Shown here piece after piece: positions 23,203 through 31,572 of a stretch of DNA of 64,000 bases. The notes beneath the pieces are model-generated. The model saw only the letters and a program-made list of their open reading frames with translations. It made no database searches and was not told where the DNA came from. Positions within the stretch are counted from its first letter, which is position 1. Every line of letters starts with the position of its first letter. Location of the stretch: NCBI RefSeq assembly GCF_014205215.1, contig NZ_JACHNC010000001.1:4903001-4967000 (forward strand), written 5' to 3'. A program made the position numbers and the translations under genes. Source of the stretch: Actinoplanes lobatus. GTDB lineage: Bacteria > Actinomycetota > Actinomycetes > Mycobacteriales > Micromonosporaceae.

Positions 23203-24189
23203 GTGGATCGCGGAGACATCGGACGAGAGCAGCGCGGCGTCGTGACCCGGGCCCAGGCCTTACGGGCGGGCATGACGCTGGCAGAGATCACGCACCGGGT
23301 GCGGTCCGGGCGGTGGCAGCGGCTGTTCGCGGGCGTCTATGCAACCTTCACCGGCCCGGTTTCGAGGGAGGTGTGGCGCTGGGCGGCGGTGCTGCGAGCC
23401 GGAGAGGGCGCCGTGCTCTCGCACCGGTCCGCGGCGGAGGAGGTGGGCCTGTGCCGGGCGTCGCAGGGGCCGCTGCACGTCACCGTGCCGGCCGCCCGTC
23501 GGGTCACCGCCCCGGGTGGGGTGGTCGTGCACCGCTGCCGGCACGTCCGGGAGCGGCGGCATCCGAGCCGACAGCCACCACAGACCAGGATCGAGGAGAC
23601 GATCCTCGACCTGGCTGTCGGTGTGCCGCCGGAGGAGGCCATGGGCTGGATCGCGGCCGCCTGCGGGGCGCGGCTGACGACCGCCGACCGTCTTCGCCGG
23701 GCCTTGCGGCGGCGTGGCTTTGTTCCCGGCCGTCCGGTGTTGACATCCTTGCTCGACGACGCGGCCGAGGGCTGCGCCTCTGTCTTGGAGTGGCGCTATC
23801 TCCGGGAGGTCGAGAGGGCCCACAGCCTGCCCGCCCCGGCGCGGCAGTGGCGCCGCCCGCGTTCCGGCGGCTACTGGTATGACGATCTCTACTACCCGGG
23901 CGAGCGGCTCAGGATCGAGCTCGACGGGCAGGCGGCGCACCCGGCGGAGACGCGATGGCGCGACTACCGGCGTGACAACGCGGCGGTTCAGTCGGGCGAC
24001 ACCGTTCTGCGATACAGCACCGGCGACATCTTCGATGACCCATGCCGGGTGGCCGGGCAGGTCGCCGACGTGCTCCAGCGGGGTGGATGGCCCGAACCGG
24101 CACAGCCGTGCGGCCCCGGCTGTGGTCTCCTTCCCGCCGACCCCGGTCGCGACTGGATCGTTGAGGGGGCGTCCCTGCCTGTGCTGTGA
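23203..24189 (+). CDS. AbiEi-antitoxin-like/DUF559 endonuclease-fold protein
   Basis: A 328-residue protein of a type common in actinobacteria. The N-terminal part (GVVTRAQALRAGMTLAEITHRVRSGRWQRLFAGVYA) is the winged-helix of AbiEi-like proteins; the C-terminal part has RIELDGQAAHPAETRWRDYRRDN, the DUF559/Vsr-like nuclease-fold segment. A toxin gene normally paired with AbiEi is not seen next door, so this is unlikely to be a working toxin-antitoxin pair on its own. GTG at 23203 was taken as start. The function of these orphan proteins is unknown. Confidence 0.75.
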   Translation: MDRGDIGREQRGVVTRAQALRAGMTLAEITHRVRSGRWQRLFAGVYATFTGPVSREVWRWAAVLRAGEGAVLSHRSAAEEVGLCRASQGPLHVTVPAARRVTAPGGVVVHRCRHVRERRHPSRQPPQTRIEETILDLAVGVPPEEAMGWIAAACGARLTTADRLRRALRRRGFVPGRPVLTSLLDDAAEGCASVLEWRYLREVERAHSLPAPARQWRRPRSGGYWYDDLYYPGERLRIELDGQAAHPAETRWRDYRRDNAAVQSGDTVLRYSTGDIFDDPCRVAGQVADVLQRGGWPEPAQPCGPGCGLLPADPGRDWIVEGASLPVL

Positions 24190-24651
24190 GATGGTGGCCG
24201 CGCGGGGCGCTGACGTGCTCCAGCGGTGGATGGCCTGGCTCGGCGGTGCCGTGCGGGTTGGGCCCTGGCCTTCTTGCCGATCCCGGTCGCGCCCGGACCG
24301 TTGAGGGTCTGTGCGCCTCCGGCCAGGGCCGTGGGTCGGCCGGGGTGGTGGGCCGGCCAGGGCCGTGGGTCGGCCGGGGTGGTGGGCCGGGTCTGTGGGT
24401 CGGCCGGGGTCGGCTGGACCGGGCATGTAACGCGACCTTGCTGAGGATCAACCGGTGAGCCGGCACACCGCCTTGGTGCCCCCGGCGTCCTGACGCGGGC
24501 CGGCCGGCGGCGTGAACGTTGATCGATGGAGATGATCGTTGAAACGCCGGTGCGGGGGATGACCCTAACGGTATGGTGAATCAACCTGATAGATCATTGC
24601 GCATGCGTCAGCGCTCCGGAGAGGGTCGGGGAACCCCAACGGAGGTGCTTT
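24190..24651. other. Gene-free gap with a 31-34-bp G-rich repeat and probable promoter
   Basis: Bases 24321-24413 hold three copies of a G-rich unit with core GTGGGTCGGCCGGGGT, at 31-34 base spacing. The rest is unremarkable; the AT-richer stretch 24555-24600 is a likely promoter for the peptidase gene, whose ribosome site GGAGG lies at 24640-24645. No gene is seen. Confidence 0.6.
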
Positions 24652-27177
24652 GTGGACTTGTCACGAACCCTGACCGGATTCGGTGCCGCGTTGCTCGCCA
24701 TCGCCCTGCTCGCCAACCCGGCGACAGGCGCGCCAGGCGACACCCCGTCGACTCGCGACTTCGGCAACGGGCCGGAACGCAACGAGATCGCCGCCGTCGA
24801 CCCGGCCGCCGGATGGTCGGCGCGGACGCTGCTTGCGGAGGAGCCCGCGTCCGCGTGGAGCCTCCGGAGCCGCAAGGGCTACCCACGGCAGAACACTTTG
24901 CCGGTGTGGCCGGACAATCCCGAGGACCGGTCGATCAAGCTGGGCCTCATCCCGTACCACGAGATGGCCCCGAAGCTGAACGCGCTGCAGCAGGCCTCGG
25001 ACCGGGTGTCCGCGGAGATCATCGGGAAGTCGGCCGGAGGCCGCGACCTCTACCTGGTGACGGTGACCGCCCCCGAGTCGGTGGGCGAGGCGGCCCGGCA
25101 GGACCGCTGGCGTGAGCTGATCGAGGAGAATCCGGCCGCCGCAAAGCGGGATCGCGCTCTCCAAAAAGGTTACAAAACGCCGGTCTGGATCAACGCGAAC
25201 ATCCACGGCAACGAGTGGGAGGGCACCGACGGCGCGCTGCGTGTCATCGAGCGCCTGGCCACCGCCACCGATGCCGCGACCGAAGACTTCCTGGACCGCA
25301 GCCGGGTCTACCTGACCGTCACCAACAACCCGGACGGCCGCATCGCCGGGACCAGGGCGAACGGCGCCGGGTTCGACATCAACCGGGACCACGCGACCGG
25401 TTCGCAGCCGGAGTCCCGGGCGGTACGCGACGTGGTCATCGGGACGCAGCCGTTCGTCATGCTCGACGAGCACGGCTACACCGGCACCACGCTGATCGAG
25501 CCGGCCACCCCGCCGCACGGGCAGAACTACGAGTACGACCTGTACATCAAGCACGCGCTGCCCAACGCGCTCGGCATGGAGAAGGCGATCCAGCGGCTCG
25601 GCTACCCGGAGACGGCCGCCGCCGACATCCCGTTCCGGGACTACACTCCCGGCGACTGGGACGACTGGCCGCCGATCTTCACCCCGATGTACGCGATGTA
25701 CCAGGGCGCGATCGGCCACACCGTGGAGATCCCGCTGCGGGTCAACAACGCCGACTACACCAACCTGCCGGTCGAAGAGTTGCGGCGCCGCGCCGGCATC
25801 AACACCGACGTGGTGGCCGCGACCATCGAGGCGGCGCTCACCTACGCCGACACCAACCGGGCCACCCTGCTCGCCGACCAGATCGAGCAGTTCCGCCGCG
25901 GCTGGGCGGGCGAGGCGTCACCGGAGATCCCGGACGGTTTCGTGCCCGGTTTCGGCCCCGAGGACCGGTACTCGACGACGTTCCCGCGCGCCTACGTCAT
26001 CCCGGCGGGCACCCCGGCGGCCGCCCGCCTCGTCGACCACCTGATCGCCAACGACGTCCGCGTCACCCGCGCCCGCCACGACTTCACCGTGAACGGGAAT
26101 CGTTACCGGGACGGCACCTACATCGTCGACATGCACCAGCCGAAGCGCGGCCTCGCGAACGTGCTCCTCGAAGCCGGCCGCGACATCTCCGAACTGGTGC
26201 CGCAGATGTACGACATCTCCGGCTGGAGCCACGGCCTGCTCTGGGGCGCAGGCGTCGACGCCAGCCTCCGCACCCTGCCGCGCGTCCACACGTCGCCGGT
26301 CACCCGGGCCGCGCCCACCGGCTCGGTCGACGCGCCCCGCGGGCGGGACCTCAGCCTGTCGCTGCGCGACGGCAACGATGTGCGCGCGGTCAACGAGCTG
26401 CTCACGCGGGGGATCAAACTGCGGCGTACGGACGCGGGCACCGTCGTGGTCCCGGCCGAGGCGCGCTCCGAGGCCACCGCGCTCGCCAAGACCTTGGGCG
26501 TACGATTCAGCGCCGCCCCTCGTGGCACCAAGGGTGAGGTGTTCGACCAGCCGGTGATCGCCGCCGCCGTCTCCGCGGACGAACTGTTCGCCCTCCGCGA
26601 GATGGGCTTCGGAGTGCGGACGGTGTCGACGGCGGTCCTGAACGCCGGGGCCGACCTCTCCGGCGTGGACACCCTGATCGTCTCGTCCGGCCTGTCGTAC
26701 ACCGCCCTGAACCCCACGGCCCGCGCCACCGTCGATGCCTTCCTGGCCCGTGGCGGCGGCGTGCTCACCCGGGGCGCCACCGGGGCCGCCTTCAACGCCG
26801 CCGCGAAGGTCCTGCCGGCGACCGCGGTGGCCGGCCGCAGCGACGCCAACGGCGTGGTCACCGTGACGAACGAGGGCGGAGTCGTGGGCGCGGGCTCCCC
26901 GCCGCACTCGTTCGTCTACTCGCCGCTCTGGTTCACCGGCACCGGCTTCACCGTGGAACAGCGCTACGGCGCCGACCCGCTGGTCGCCGGCCACTGGCTG
27001 CCCACCGGGGCCGGCGCCAACGGCCCGGCCCAGGCCGCCGGCCAGGCCGCCGTCGTCTCCGGCGCCACACCCGGCGGCGGCAACGCGGTCCTGTTCGGCA
27101 CCGAGCCGCTGTTCCGGGCCCACCCGAAGGGCCTGTACGCCGGCTACGCCCGAGCCCTGTTCTGGACCGCCGGCTAG
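24652..27177 (+). CDS. Secreted M14-family zinc carboxypeptidase
   Basis: An 841-residue exported peptidase. The signal peptide covers about residues 1-27 (hydrophobic core GFGAALLAIALLANPATGAPG). The M14 domain follows: zinc ligands His185 and Glu188 in NIHGNEWEG, then NNPDGRIAGTRANGAGFDINRD, a likely third ligand in MLDEHGY, and GHTVEIPLRV. About 400 further residues after the catalytic domain contain ThuA/GATase-like beta-alpha stretches (GVRTVSTAVLNAGADLSGVDTLIVSSGLSY). GTG at 24652 was chosen because GGAGG lies 7 bases upstream. It probably degrades extracellular peptides. Confidence 0.88.
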   Translation: MDLSRTLTGFGAALLAIALLANPATGAPGDTPSTRDFGNGPERNEIAAVDPAAGWSARTLLAEEPASAWSLRSRKGYPRQNTLPVWPDNPEDRSIKLGLIPYHEMAPKLNALQQASDRVSAEIIGKSAGGRDLYLVTVTAPESVGEAARQDRWRELIEENPAAAKRDRALQKGYKTPVWINANIHGNEWEGTDGALRVIERLATATDAATEDFLDRSRVYLTVTNNPDGRIAGTRANGAGFDINRDHATGSQPESRAVRDVVIGTQPFVMLDEHGYTGTTLIEPATPPHGQNYEYDLYIKHALPNALGMEKAIQRLGYPETAAADIPFRDYTPGDWDDWPPIFTPMYAMYQGAIGHTVEIPLRVNNADYTNLPVEELRRRAGINTDVVAATIEAALTYADTNRATLLADQIEQFRRGWAGEASPEIPDGFVPGFGPEDRYSTTFPRAYVIPAGTPAAARLVDHLIANDVRVTRARHDFTVNGNRYRDGTYIVDMHQPKRGLANVLLEAGRDISELVPQMYDISGWSHGLLWGAGVDASLRTLPRVHTSPVTRAAPTGSVDAPRGRDLSLSLRDGNDVRAVNELLTRGIKLRRTDAGTVVVPAEARSEATALAKTLGVRFSAAPRGTKGEVFDQPVIAAAVSADELFALREMGFGVRTVSTAVLNAGADLSGVDTLIVSSGLSYTALNPTARATVDAFLARGGGVLTRGATGAAFNAAAKVLPATAVAGRSDANGVVTVTNEGGVVGAGSPPHSFVYSPLWFTGTGFTVEQRYGADPLVAGHWLPTGAGANGPAQAAGQAAVVSGATPGGGNAVLFGTEPLFRAHPKGLYAGYARALFWTAG

Positions 27178-27190
27178 CGCATCGATCCGG

Positions 27191-27221
27191 GCCCGCGGGC
27201 GGTTCTCCGCCGTCCGCGGGC
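27191..27221 (+). terminator. Possible hairpin after the peptidase gene
   Basis: GCCCGCGG and CCGCGGGC are separated by 15 bases, 13 bases past the peptidase stop. There is no T-run. A 16-base direct repeat, CCGTCCGCGGGCTCTG, overlaps the right arm. Confidence 0.35.
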
Positions 27222-27256
27222 TCTGCCGTCCGCGGGCTCTGCCGTAGCGTGCGGGT

Positions 27257-28156
27257 GTGGCGGGGCTGCTGGAGGACTTTGTCCGGGCGGATCGGGAGCG
27301 AGGGCTCGGCACCTACGGGATCCATGTGCACTCGGACGGGCGGCCACCGGTGGAGCATCGGTTCCGGCCGGATGAGCGGGTCGATCTGCGCTCGGTGGCG
27401 AAGACGTTCACGGCCGTGGCGCTGGGGATGGCGGAGGCCGAGGGGCGGCTCGGGCTGGACGACCGGCTGCTCGACCACCTGCCGGAGCTGCGGGGGCTCG
27501 CGGCGGACGGGTTCGAGGCGGTCACGCTGCGGCAGCTGACGACGATGACCAGCGGGACCGGGCATCAGTGGTTCGCCCATCAGCGGATCGACGCCCCCGA
27601 CCTGCTGGCCGAGATCGTCGCCGCGCGGATGGAGGCGGCCCCGGGGACGCGGTTCCGGTACACCGGGTCGGGCCCGTACGCGGTCGGACGGGTCATCGCC
27701 CGGGTGTCCGGCGCCGACCTGCGGGAGTTCCTGACGCCGCGCCTGTTCCGGCCGCTCGGCCTGCACGATCCGGCCTGGCACGCCTGCCCGCTGGGATTCC
27801 CGTTCGGCGAGAGCGGGCTCCACCTCACGACCGGGGAACTGGCCCGGTTCGCCCGGCTGCTGCTGGACGACGGCGAGTGGGCGGGGCGCCGGATCCTGCC
27901 GGACGGCTGGGTGGGGCGGATGACCGGGGAGAGCGTCGGCACCGGCGGGATCGGGCACGGGCCCGCCTACGAGCACGGGTACGGGCTGGGCGTCTGGCTG
28001 GAGCGGGACGGCGCCTACCGGATGGACGGCGCCTACGGCCAGTACGCGATCGTCGACCCACGGCGGCGGGCGGCCGTCACCGTGACCGCCCATTCCGAGC
28101 GGGACGGCGACCTTTTGACCGCGGTGCACGATCTGGTGCTCGCCCGGCTCGACTGA
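27257..28156 (+). CDS. Serine hydrolase of the class C beta-lactamase/esterase fold
   Basis: A 299-residue protein with the SxxK motif RSVAKTF (Ser46, Lys49), the LRQLTTMTSG helix and a YTGSGPYAVG motif in place of the usual YxN. The C-terminal strand that normally carries KTG reads MDGAYGQYAIVDPRRR, so it is an atypical member. No signal peptide is visible, which argues for an intracellular esterase or peptidase over a beta-lactamase. The GTG at 27257 has no strong ribosome site; the gene may start slightly downstream. Confidence 0.8.
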   Translation: MAGLLEDFVRADRERGLGTYGIHVHSDGRPPVEHRFRPDERVDLRSVAKTFTAVALGMAEAEGRLGLDDRLLDHLPELRGLAADGFEAVTLRQLTTMTSGTGHQWFAHQRIDAPDLLAEIVAARMEAAPGTRFRYTGSGPYAVGRVIARVSGADLREFLTPRLFRPLGLHDPAWHACPLGFPFGESGLHLTTGELARFARLLLDDGEWAGRRILPDGWVGRMTGESVGTGGIGHGPAYEHGYGLGVWLERDGAYRMDGAYGQYAIVDPRRRAAVTVTAHSERDGDLLTAVHDLVLARLD

Positions 28157-28255
28157 TTAGTCTCGGTCACAAGGATCGCTGTTGATTCGCGATCGGGTGC
28201 CAGGCATAGTGTGTGCTCGTTCACACATTTGCGCCGTGATGGAGGCCTTCCACAG

Positions 28256-28939
28256 ATGAGAAAGACGGCGTTCCGGGAGGGCGGATTCCGGGAAGGCCTG
28301 GAGGAGTCGCTGCCCTGGCTGCCGATCATCGTCGCAGTCGGCCTGTTGCTGTTCATGGTCCTGCTGACCGGGCTCCGGCTGTTGTCGCCGGACCCGGACG
28401 ACGTCACCGTCGAGGCCGTGCCGGGGTTCACCCTGCCCGCGCCGTTGCGGCCCGCAGCGGTCACCTCGTCGGCCGCGCCCGCACCCTCGGTGACGGGGAG
28501 CCGGTCGCCGGCGGTTCGGCCGTCCTTCACCCGGCTCCCGGTGCGGACGCCGTCGACCAGGCCGTCGACCAGGCCGCCGGCCGTCGGGCGCCCGTCGAGC
28601 CCCGCGCCCACGCCCACGGTCACCGGCGTGTACCGGGTGATGGCGCCCTACGACCGGGAGTTCATCGGCGAGGTCCTGGTGACCAACTCCGGCGCGGCGC
28701 CCGCCGACTGGGTGGTCGAACTGGTCTTCCCGGACGAGGTCGGCGAACTGCGCACGTCGTGGGTCGAGTCCGCGCCGCAGGCCACTCTGAGCCGGTCGGG
28801 CGACCGCTACATCTGGCGCTCCGGCGCGCCGGTCGCCGCCGGGTCGAGCGCCCCGCTGCGTTTCCAGTACGCCCACACGGGCACGGGCGGCCAACCCTCC
28901 TCCTGCACCGTCAACGGAGCCCCCTGCTTCTACAGTTGA
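28256..28939 (+). CDS. Membrane-anchored protein with a CBM2-like C-terminal domain
   Basis: A 227-residue protein: a short cytoplasmic head, one membrane span at about residues 20-42 (LPIIVAVGLLLFMVLLTGL), a Pro/Ser/Thr-rich linker (about 60-120) and a C-terminal beta domain starting YRVMAPYDREFIGEVLVTNSGAAPADW and ending with CTVNGAPCFYS. The latter resembles family 2 cellulose-binding modules, with two cysteines that could form the usual disulphide. It would present a carbohydrate-binding or adhesive domain outside the cell. ATG at 28256 is supported by GGAGG about 12 bases upstream. Confidence 0.7.
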   Translation: MRKTAFREGGFREGLEESLPWLPIIVAVGLLLFMVLLTGLRLLSPDPDDVTVEAVPGFTLPAPLRPAAVTSSAAPAPSVTGSRSPAVRPSFTRLPVRTPSTRPSTRPPAVGRPSSPAPTPTVTGVYRVMAPYDREFIGEVLVTNSGAAPADWVVELVFPDEVGELRTSWVESAPQATLSRSGDRYIWRSGAPVAAGSSAPLRFQYAHTGTGGQPSSCTVNGAPCFYS

Positions 28940-29395
28940 CGGGCACGGCCACCGGCCCCGGCTGTCATCCCATCAACTCTCGTCACCCGACCTTGGCAGC
29001 CCGTCAACCTGGCCCGTCGTCAGCGTGGATGCCGTCAACGTGGCTCGTCGTCGGCGTGGATGCTGTCAACGTGGCGTGTCGTCAGCGTGGATGCCGTCAA
29101 CGTGGCTCGTCGTCGGCGTGGATGCTGTCAACGTGGCGTGTCGTCAGCGTGGATGCCGTCAACGTGGCTCGTCGTCGGCGTGGATGCTGTCAACGTGGCG
29201 TGTCGTCAGCGTGGATGCCGTCAACGTGGCCTGTCGTCAACGTGGATGCCGTCAACATGGATGCGCGTTCGTGTGGATGCCGTCAACCTGGTTCGTTGTC
29301 AACGTGTCGTGCAGGTGGATGCCGTTGTTCATGTGGGGGTGGACGGTTTTGGGGGTGACCGGCCGGTCAACGCCCGGCGGTCGCGGCACGGGGCG
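28940..29395. repeat. Gene-free gap filled by a 62-bp tandem array (two 31-bp halves)
   Basis: From about 29015 to 29320 the motif GTCGTCAGCGTGGATGCCGT (plus CAACGTGGCTC) and its variant GTCGTCGGCGTGGATGCTGT (plus CAACGTGGCGT) alternate; the pair repeats every 62 bases, with the clearest copies beginning at 29041, 29103 and 29165 and decay to the right. The period is not a multiple of three, and no start/RBS-supported ORF uses it, so it is probably noncoding. The core GTCAACGTGG resembles repeats at 409-495 and 15698-15745. Confidence 0.85.
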
Positions 29396-31417
29396 TCAAT
29401 GGGCAGGTGATCGCGGGTGCGCCGCGGGACGGGGTCGATTGCGGTCGGGGACGGCGACGTCCGTACCGGAAATGGTGTGTGATTCCCAGGTCGAGTACAT
29501 GGCCGCGTAGCGGCCCCCGGCCGTGAGCAGATCGTCGTGCGTGCCCGATTCCACGATGCCGCCGTCGTCGACGACGATCACCCGGTCGGCGCGCCGCGCC
29601 GTGGAGAGCCGATGGGCCACCAGGATCGCGGTCCGGCCGTCGAGGAGCCGCTGGATCGCCGCCTCCACCCGCAGTTCGGAGCGCAGATCGAGGCTGGAGG
29701 TCGCCTCGTCGAGCACCACCACTCTCGGCTCGGCGACGAAGACCCGGGCCAGCGCGATCAGCTGGCGCTCACCGGACGACACCGACTGGCCGCGCTCGTG
29801 CAGGACCGTGTTCAGGCCGCCGGGGGAGCGGTCGACCAGATCCCGCAGGCCGACCGCGTCGACCGCCGCCCACACCACCTCGTCGGGCACCGACGGCCGG
29901 GCGAAGGCGATGTTGTCGCGCAGTGTCCCGGCGAACAGGAACGGCTCCTGCGGAACCACGCCGACCTGCCGGTGCAGCGAGTCGAGGGTGACGTCGCGCA
30001 GGTCGTGGCCGTCGATGAGGACGGCGCCCGCGTCCGGGTCGTAGAGCCGGGCGACCAGTTTGGCCAGGGTGGACTTGCCGGCGCCGGTCGGGCCGACGCA
30101 CGCGATCGTCTCGCCGGGGGCGATCCGCAGGCTGACGTCGCGCAGCACCGGGCGGTCCGGGTCGTAGCCGAAGGTGACGCCGCGCAGTTCGATGGCGCCG
30201 TCGGCCGGGGGCAACGGGATCGCGCCGGGCGCCTCGCGGACGGCCGGTACGGTCCCGAGCAGCCCGCGGAGCTTGCCGAGCGCGGCGCGCGCCTGCTGGT
30301 AGTTGGTGTAGAGCTGGACGAGCTGCTGGACCGGCTGGAAGAACGCGTTCAGGTAGAGCACGAACGCGGTCAGCTCGCCGATGGTGAGGGTGCCGTCGAG
30401 CACCATGTGGCCGCCGATCAGCAGCAGCGCGGCCAGCCCGAGCAGGCCGATCACCGAGGTGCCGGGGCCGTAGAGGGCGCTGATCCGTCCGGTGTGGTCG
30501 TTCGCGTCACGGTAGTCGCCGACCACCTCGCGGTGCCCGGTGACGCTGCGGTCCTGCTGGTTGTGGGCGGTGATGACGCGTACGCCGTACAGGCTCTCGG
30601 AGAGGTGGGTGAAGAGGGCCGCGATGGTGTCGCGCTGCCGCCGGTAGCCGACGTCGGCGGCCCCGCGGAACCAGAGCGTGAGCAGCAGCAGCGGCGGCAC
30701 CACCAGGACCAGGGTGATCACCGCGAGCGTGGCGTCGTAGTGCACCAGGATCGTGGTGACCACGACCATGGTGAGCCCGTGGATGAGGAACTGGGCGAAC
30801 CCTTCGGACAGCAGGTGCTGCAACGCCTCCACGTCCGAGGTCATCCGGGTGAGCGTGACCCCGGCCTTCTCGCTGGTGTAGTGGTCCAGGCTCAGCCGCT
30901 GCAACTGGGCGAAGACGCGGACCCGCAGGTCACGGGTGGCGTAGGCGGCGAGCCGGCCGCTCTGCCGGATCCGGACGGACGAGGCCACCGCGGTGAGGGC
31001 GACCGAGGCGAGGAACGCCACGGCCGCCAGGATCAGGACCGGTACGTCGCGGGCCACGATGCCGTGGTCGATGCCGACCTGGACCAGGTACGGACCGGAC
31101 TGCAGCAGCAGCGCCTCCACCAGCACCGCGAAGGCGGCCGCCACGAGCAGCGCCGGCCGGCCGGACAGCAGCGACCAGAGGCTGAGCCGGCCGCCGTCGG
31201 GGGCCTGGGTGAACGGCTCGTCCGGCGCCGGGTGGACGGGTTCGCGGGCCTCCAGCGCGGTCACCCCGGCGGCCAGTTCCGGTGGGATCCCGGCGAACGC
31301 GCCCGGGCCACCCTGCCGCCGGTCGCGGCCGCCCGCGCCGGTGCCGCTGAGGCCACCGACCGGCCCGGATCCGGGCCCGCCGCCCGGCCCGCCGAACCCG
31401 CCACCAAACATGCTCAT
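29396..31417 (-). CDS. ABC exporter half-transporter, consensus-ATPase subunit
   Basis: A 673-residue protein: a Gly-rich N-terminal tail (about 55 residues), six membrane helices (about 90-370) and an ATP-binding domain. Walker A is GPTGAGKST and Walker B is VVLDEATSS with the catalytic Glu, but the signature reads VSSGERQ instead of LSGGQ. The partner at 31569-33344 has the reverse pattern, so together they should form a heterodimeric exporter with one working ATP site. ATG at 31417 has GGAGG upstream and overlaps the stop of a 52-codon ORF (ATGA). The cargo is unknown. Confidence 0.92.
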   Translation of the reverse strand: MSMFGGGFGGPGGGPGSGPVGGLSGTGAGGRDRRQGGPGAFAGIPPELAAGVTALEAREPVHPAPDEPFTQAPDGGRLSLWSLLSGRPALLVAAAFAVLVEALLLQSGPYLVQVGIDHGIVARDVPVLILAAVAFLASVALTAVASSVRIRQSGRLAAYATRDLRVRVFAQLQRLSLDHYTSEKAGVTLTRMTSDVEALQHLLSEGFAQFLIHGLTMVVVTTILVHYDATLAVITLVLVVPPLLLLTLWFRGAADVGYRRQRDTIAALFTHLSESLYGVRVITAHNQQDRSVTGHREVVGDYRDANDHTGRISALYGPGTSVIGLLGLAALLLIGGHMVLDGTLTIGELTAFVLYLNAFFQPVQQLVQLYTNYQQARAALGKLRGLLGTVPAVREAPGAIPLPPADGAIELRGVTFGYDPDRPVLRDVSLRIAPGETIACVGPTGAGKSTLAKLVARLYDPDAGAVLIDGHDLRDVTLDSLHRQVGVVPQEPFLFAGTLRDNIAFARPSVPDEVVWAAVDAVGLRDLVDRSPGGLNTVLHERGQSVSSGERQLIALARVFVAEPRVVVLDEATSSLDLRSELRVEAAIQRLLDGRTAILVAHRLSTARRADRVIVVDDGGIVESGTHDDLLTAGGRYAAMYSTWESHTISGTDVAVPDRNRPRPAAHPRSPAH

Positions 31418-31572
31418 GCCGTCACCTCCGCTTCGCTCCGGCGCCGCCATGAGTTCAAGACTGAGCTGAATGATTCGCTCGCAAGCTCGCTCATGTCGTC
31501 ACCTCCGCTTCGCTCCGGCGCCGCCATGAGTTTCAAGACTGAGCCCGATGATTCGCTCGCAAGCTCGCTCAT
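31414..31572 (-). CDS. 52-residue translationally coupled bridge ORF with an internal duplication
   Basis: The ATG overlaps the stop of the upstream ABC gene (31569-31572) and its stop overlaps the start of the downstream ABC gene (31414-31417), both as ATGA. The peptide consists of two copies of a 26-residue unit beginning MSELASES. The underlying 78-bp direct repeat is nearly perfect, but copy two lacks one A (CTTGAACTC against CTTGAAACTC), which shifts its end out of the first copy's frame and puts a stop exactly at the next start. Each copy ends in a GCGGAGGTGACG ribosome site. It may act as a coupling leader more than as a functional peptide. Confidence 0.55.
   Translation of the reverse strand: MSELASESSGSVLKLMAAPERSGGDDMSELASESFSSVLNSWRRRSEAEVTA
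31419..31572. repeat. 78-bp tandem duplication between the two ABC genes
   Basis: Two adjacent copies share a plus-strand sequence from CGTCACCTCCGCTTCGCTCC to TGATTCGCTCGCAAGCTCGC, differing by a one-base gap and a few substitutions. Each copy carries a ribosome-binding site and an ATG on the minus strand. Confidence 0.9.

Noticed and set aside
23203..24189. Type IV toxin-antitoxin module (AbiE)
   Set aside because: Only an AbiEi-like protein is present; no nucleotidyltransferase toxin gene is adjacent.
29015..29320. Possible CRISPR array
   Set aside because: Repeats are contiguous 31/62-base units without unique spacers, and no cas gene is present.
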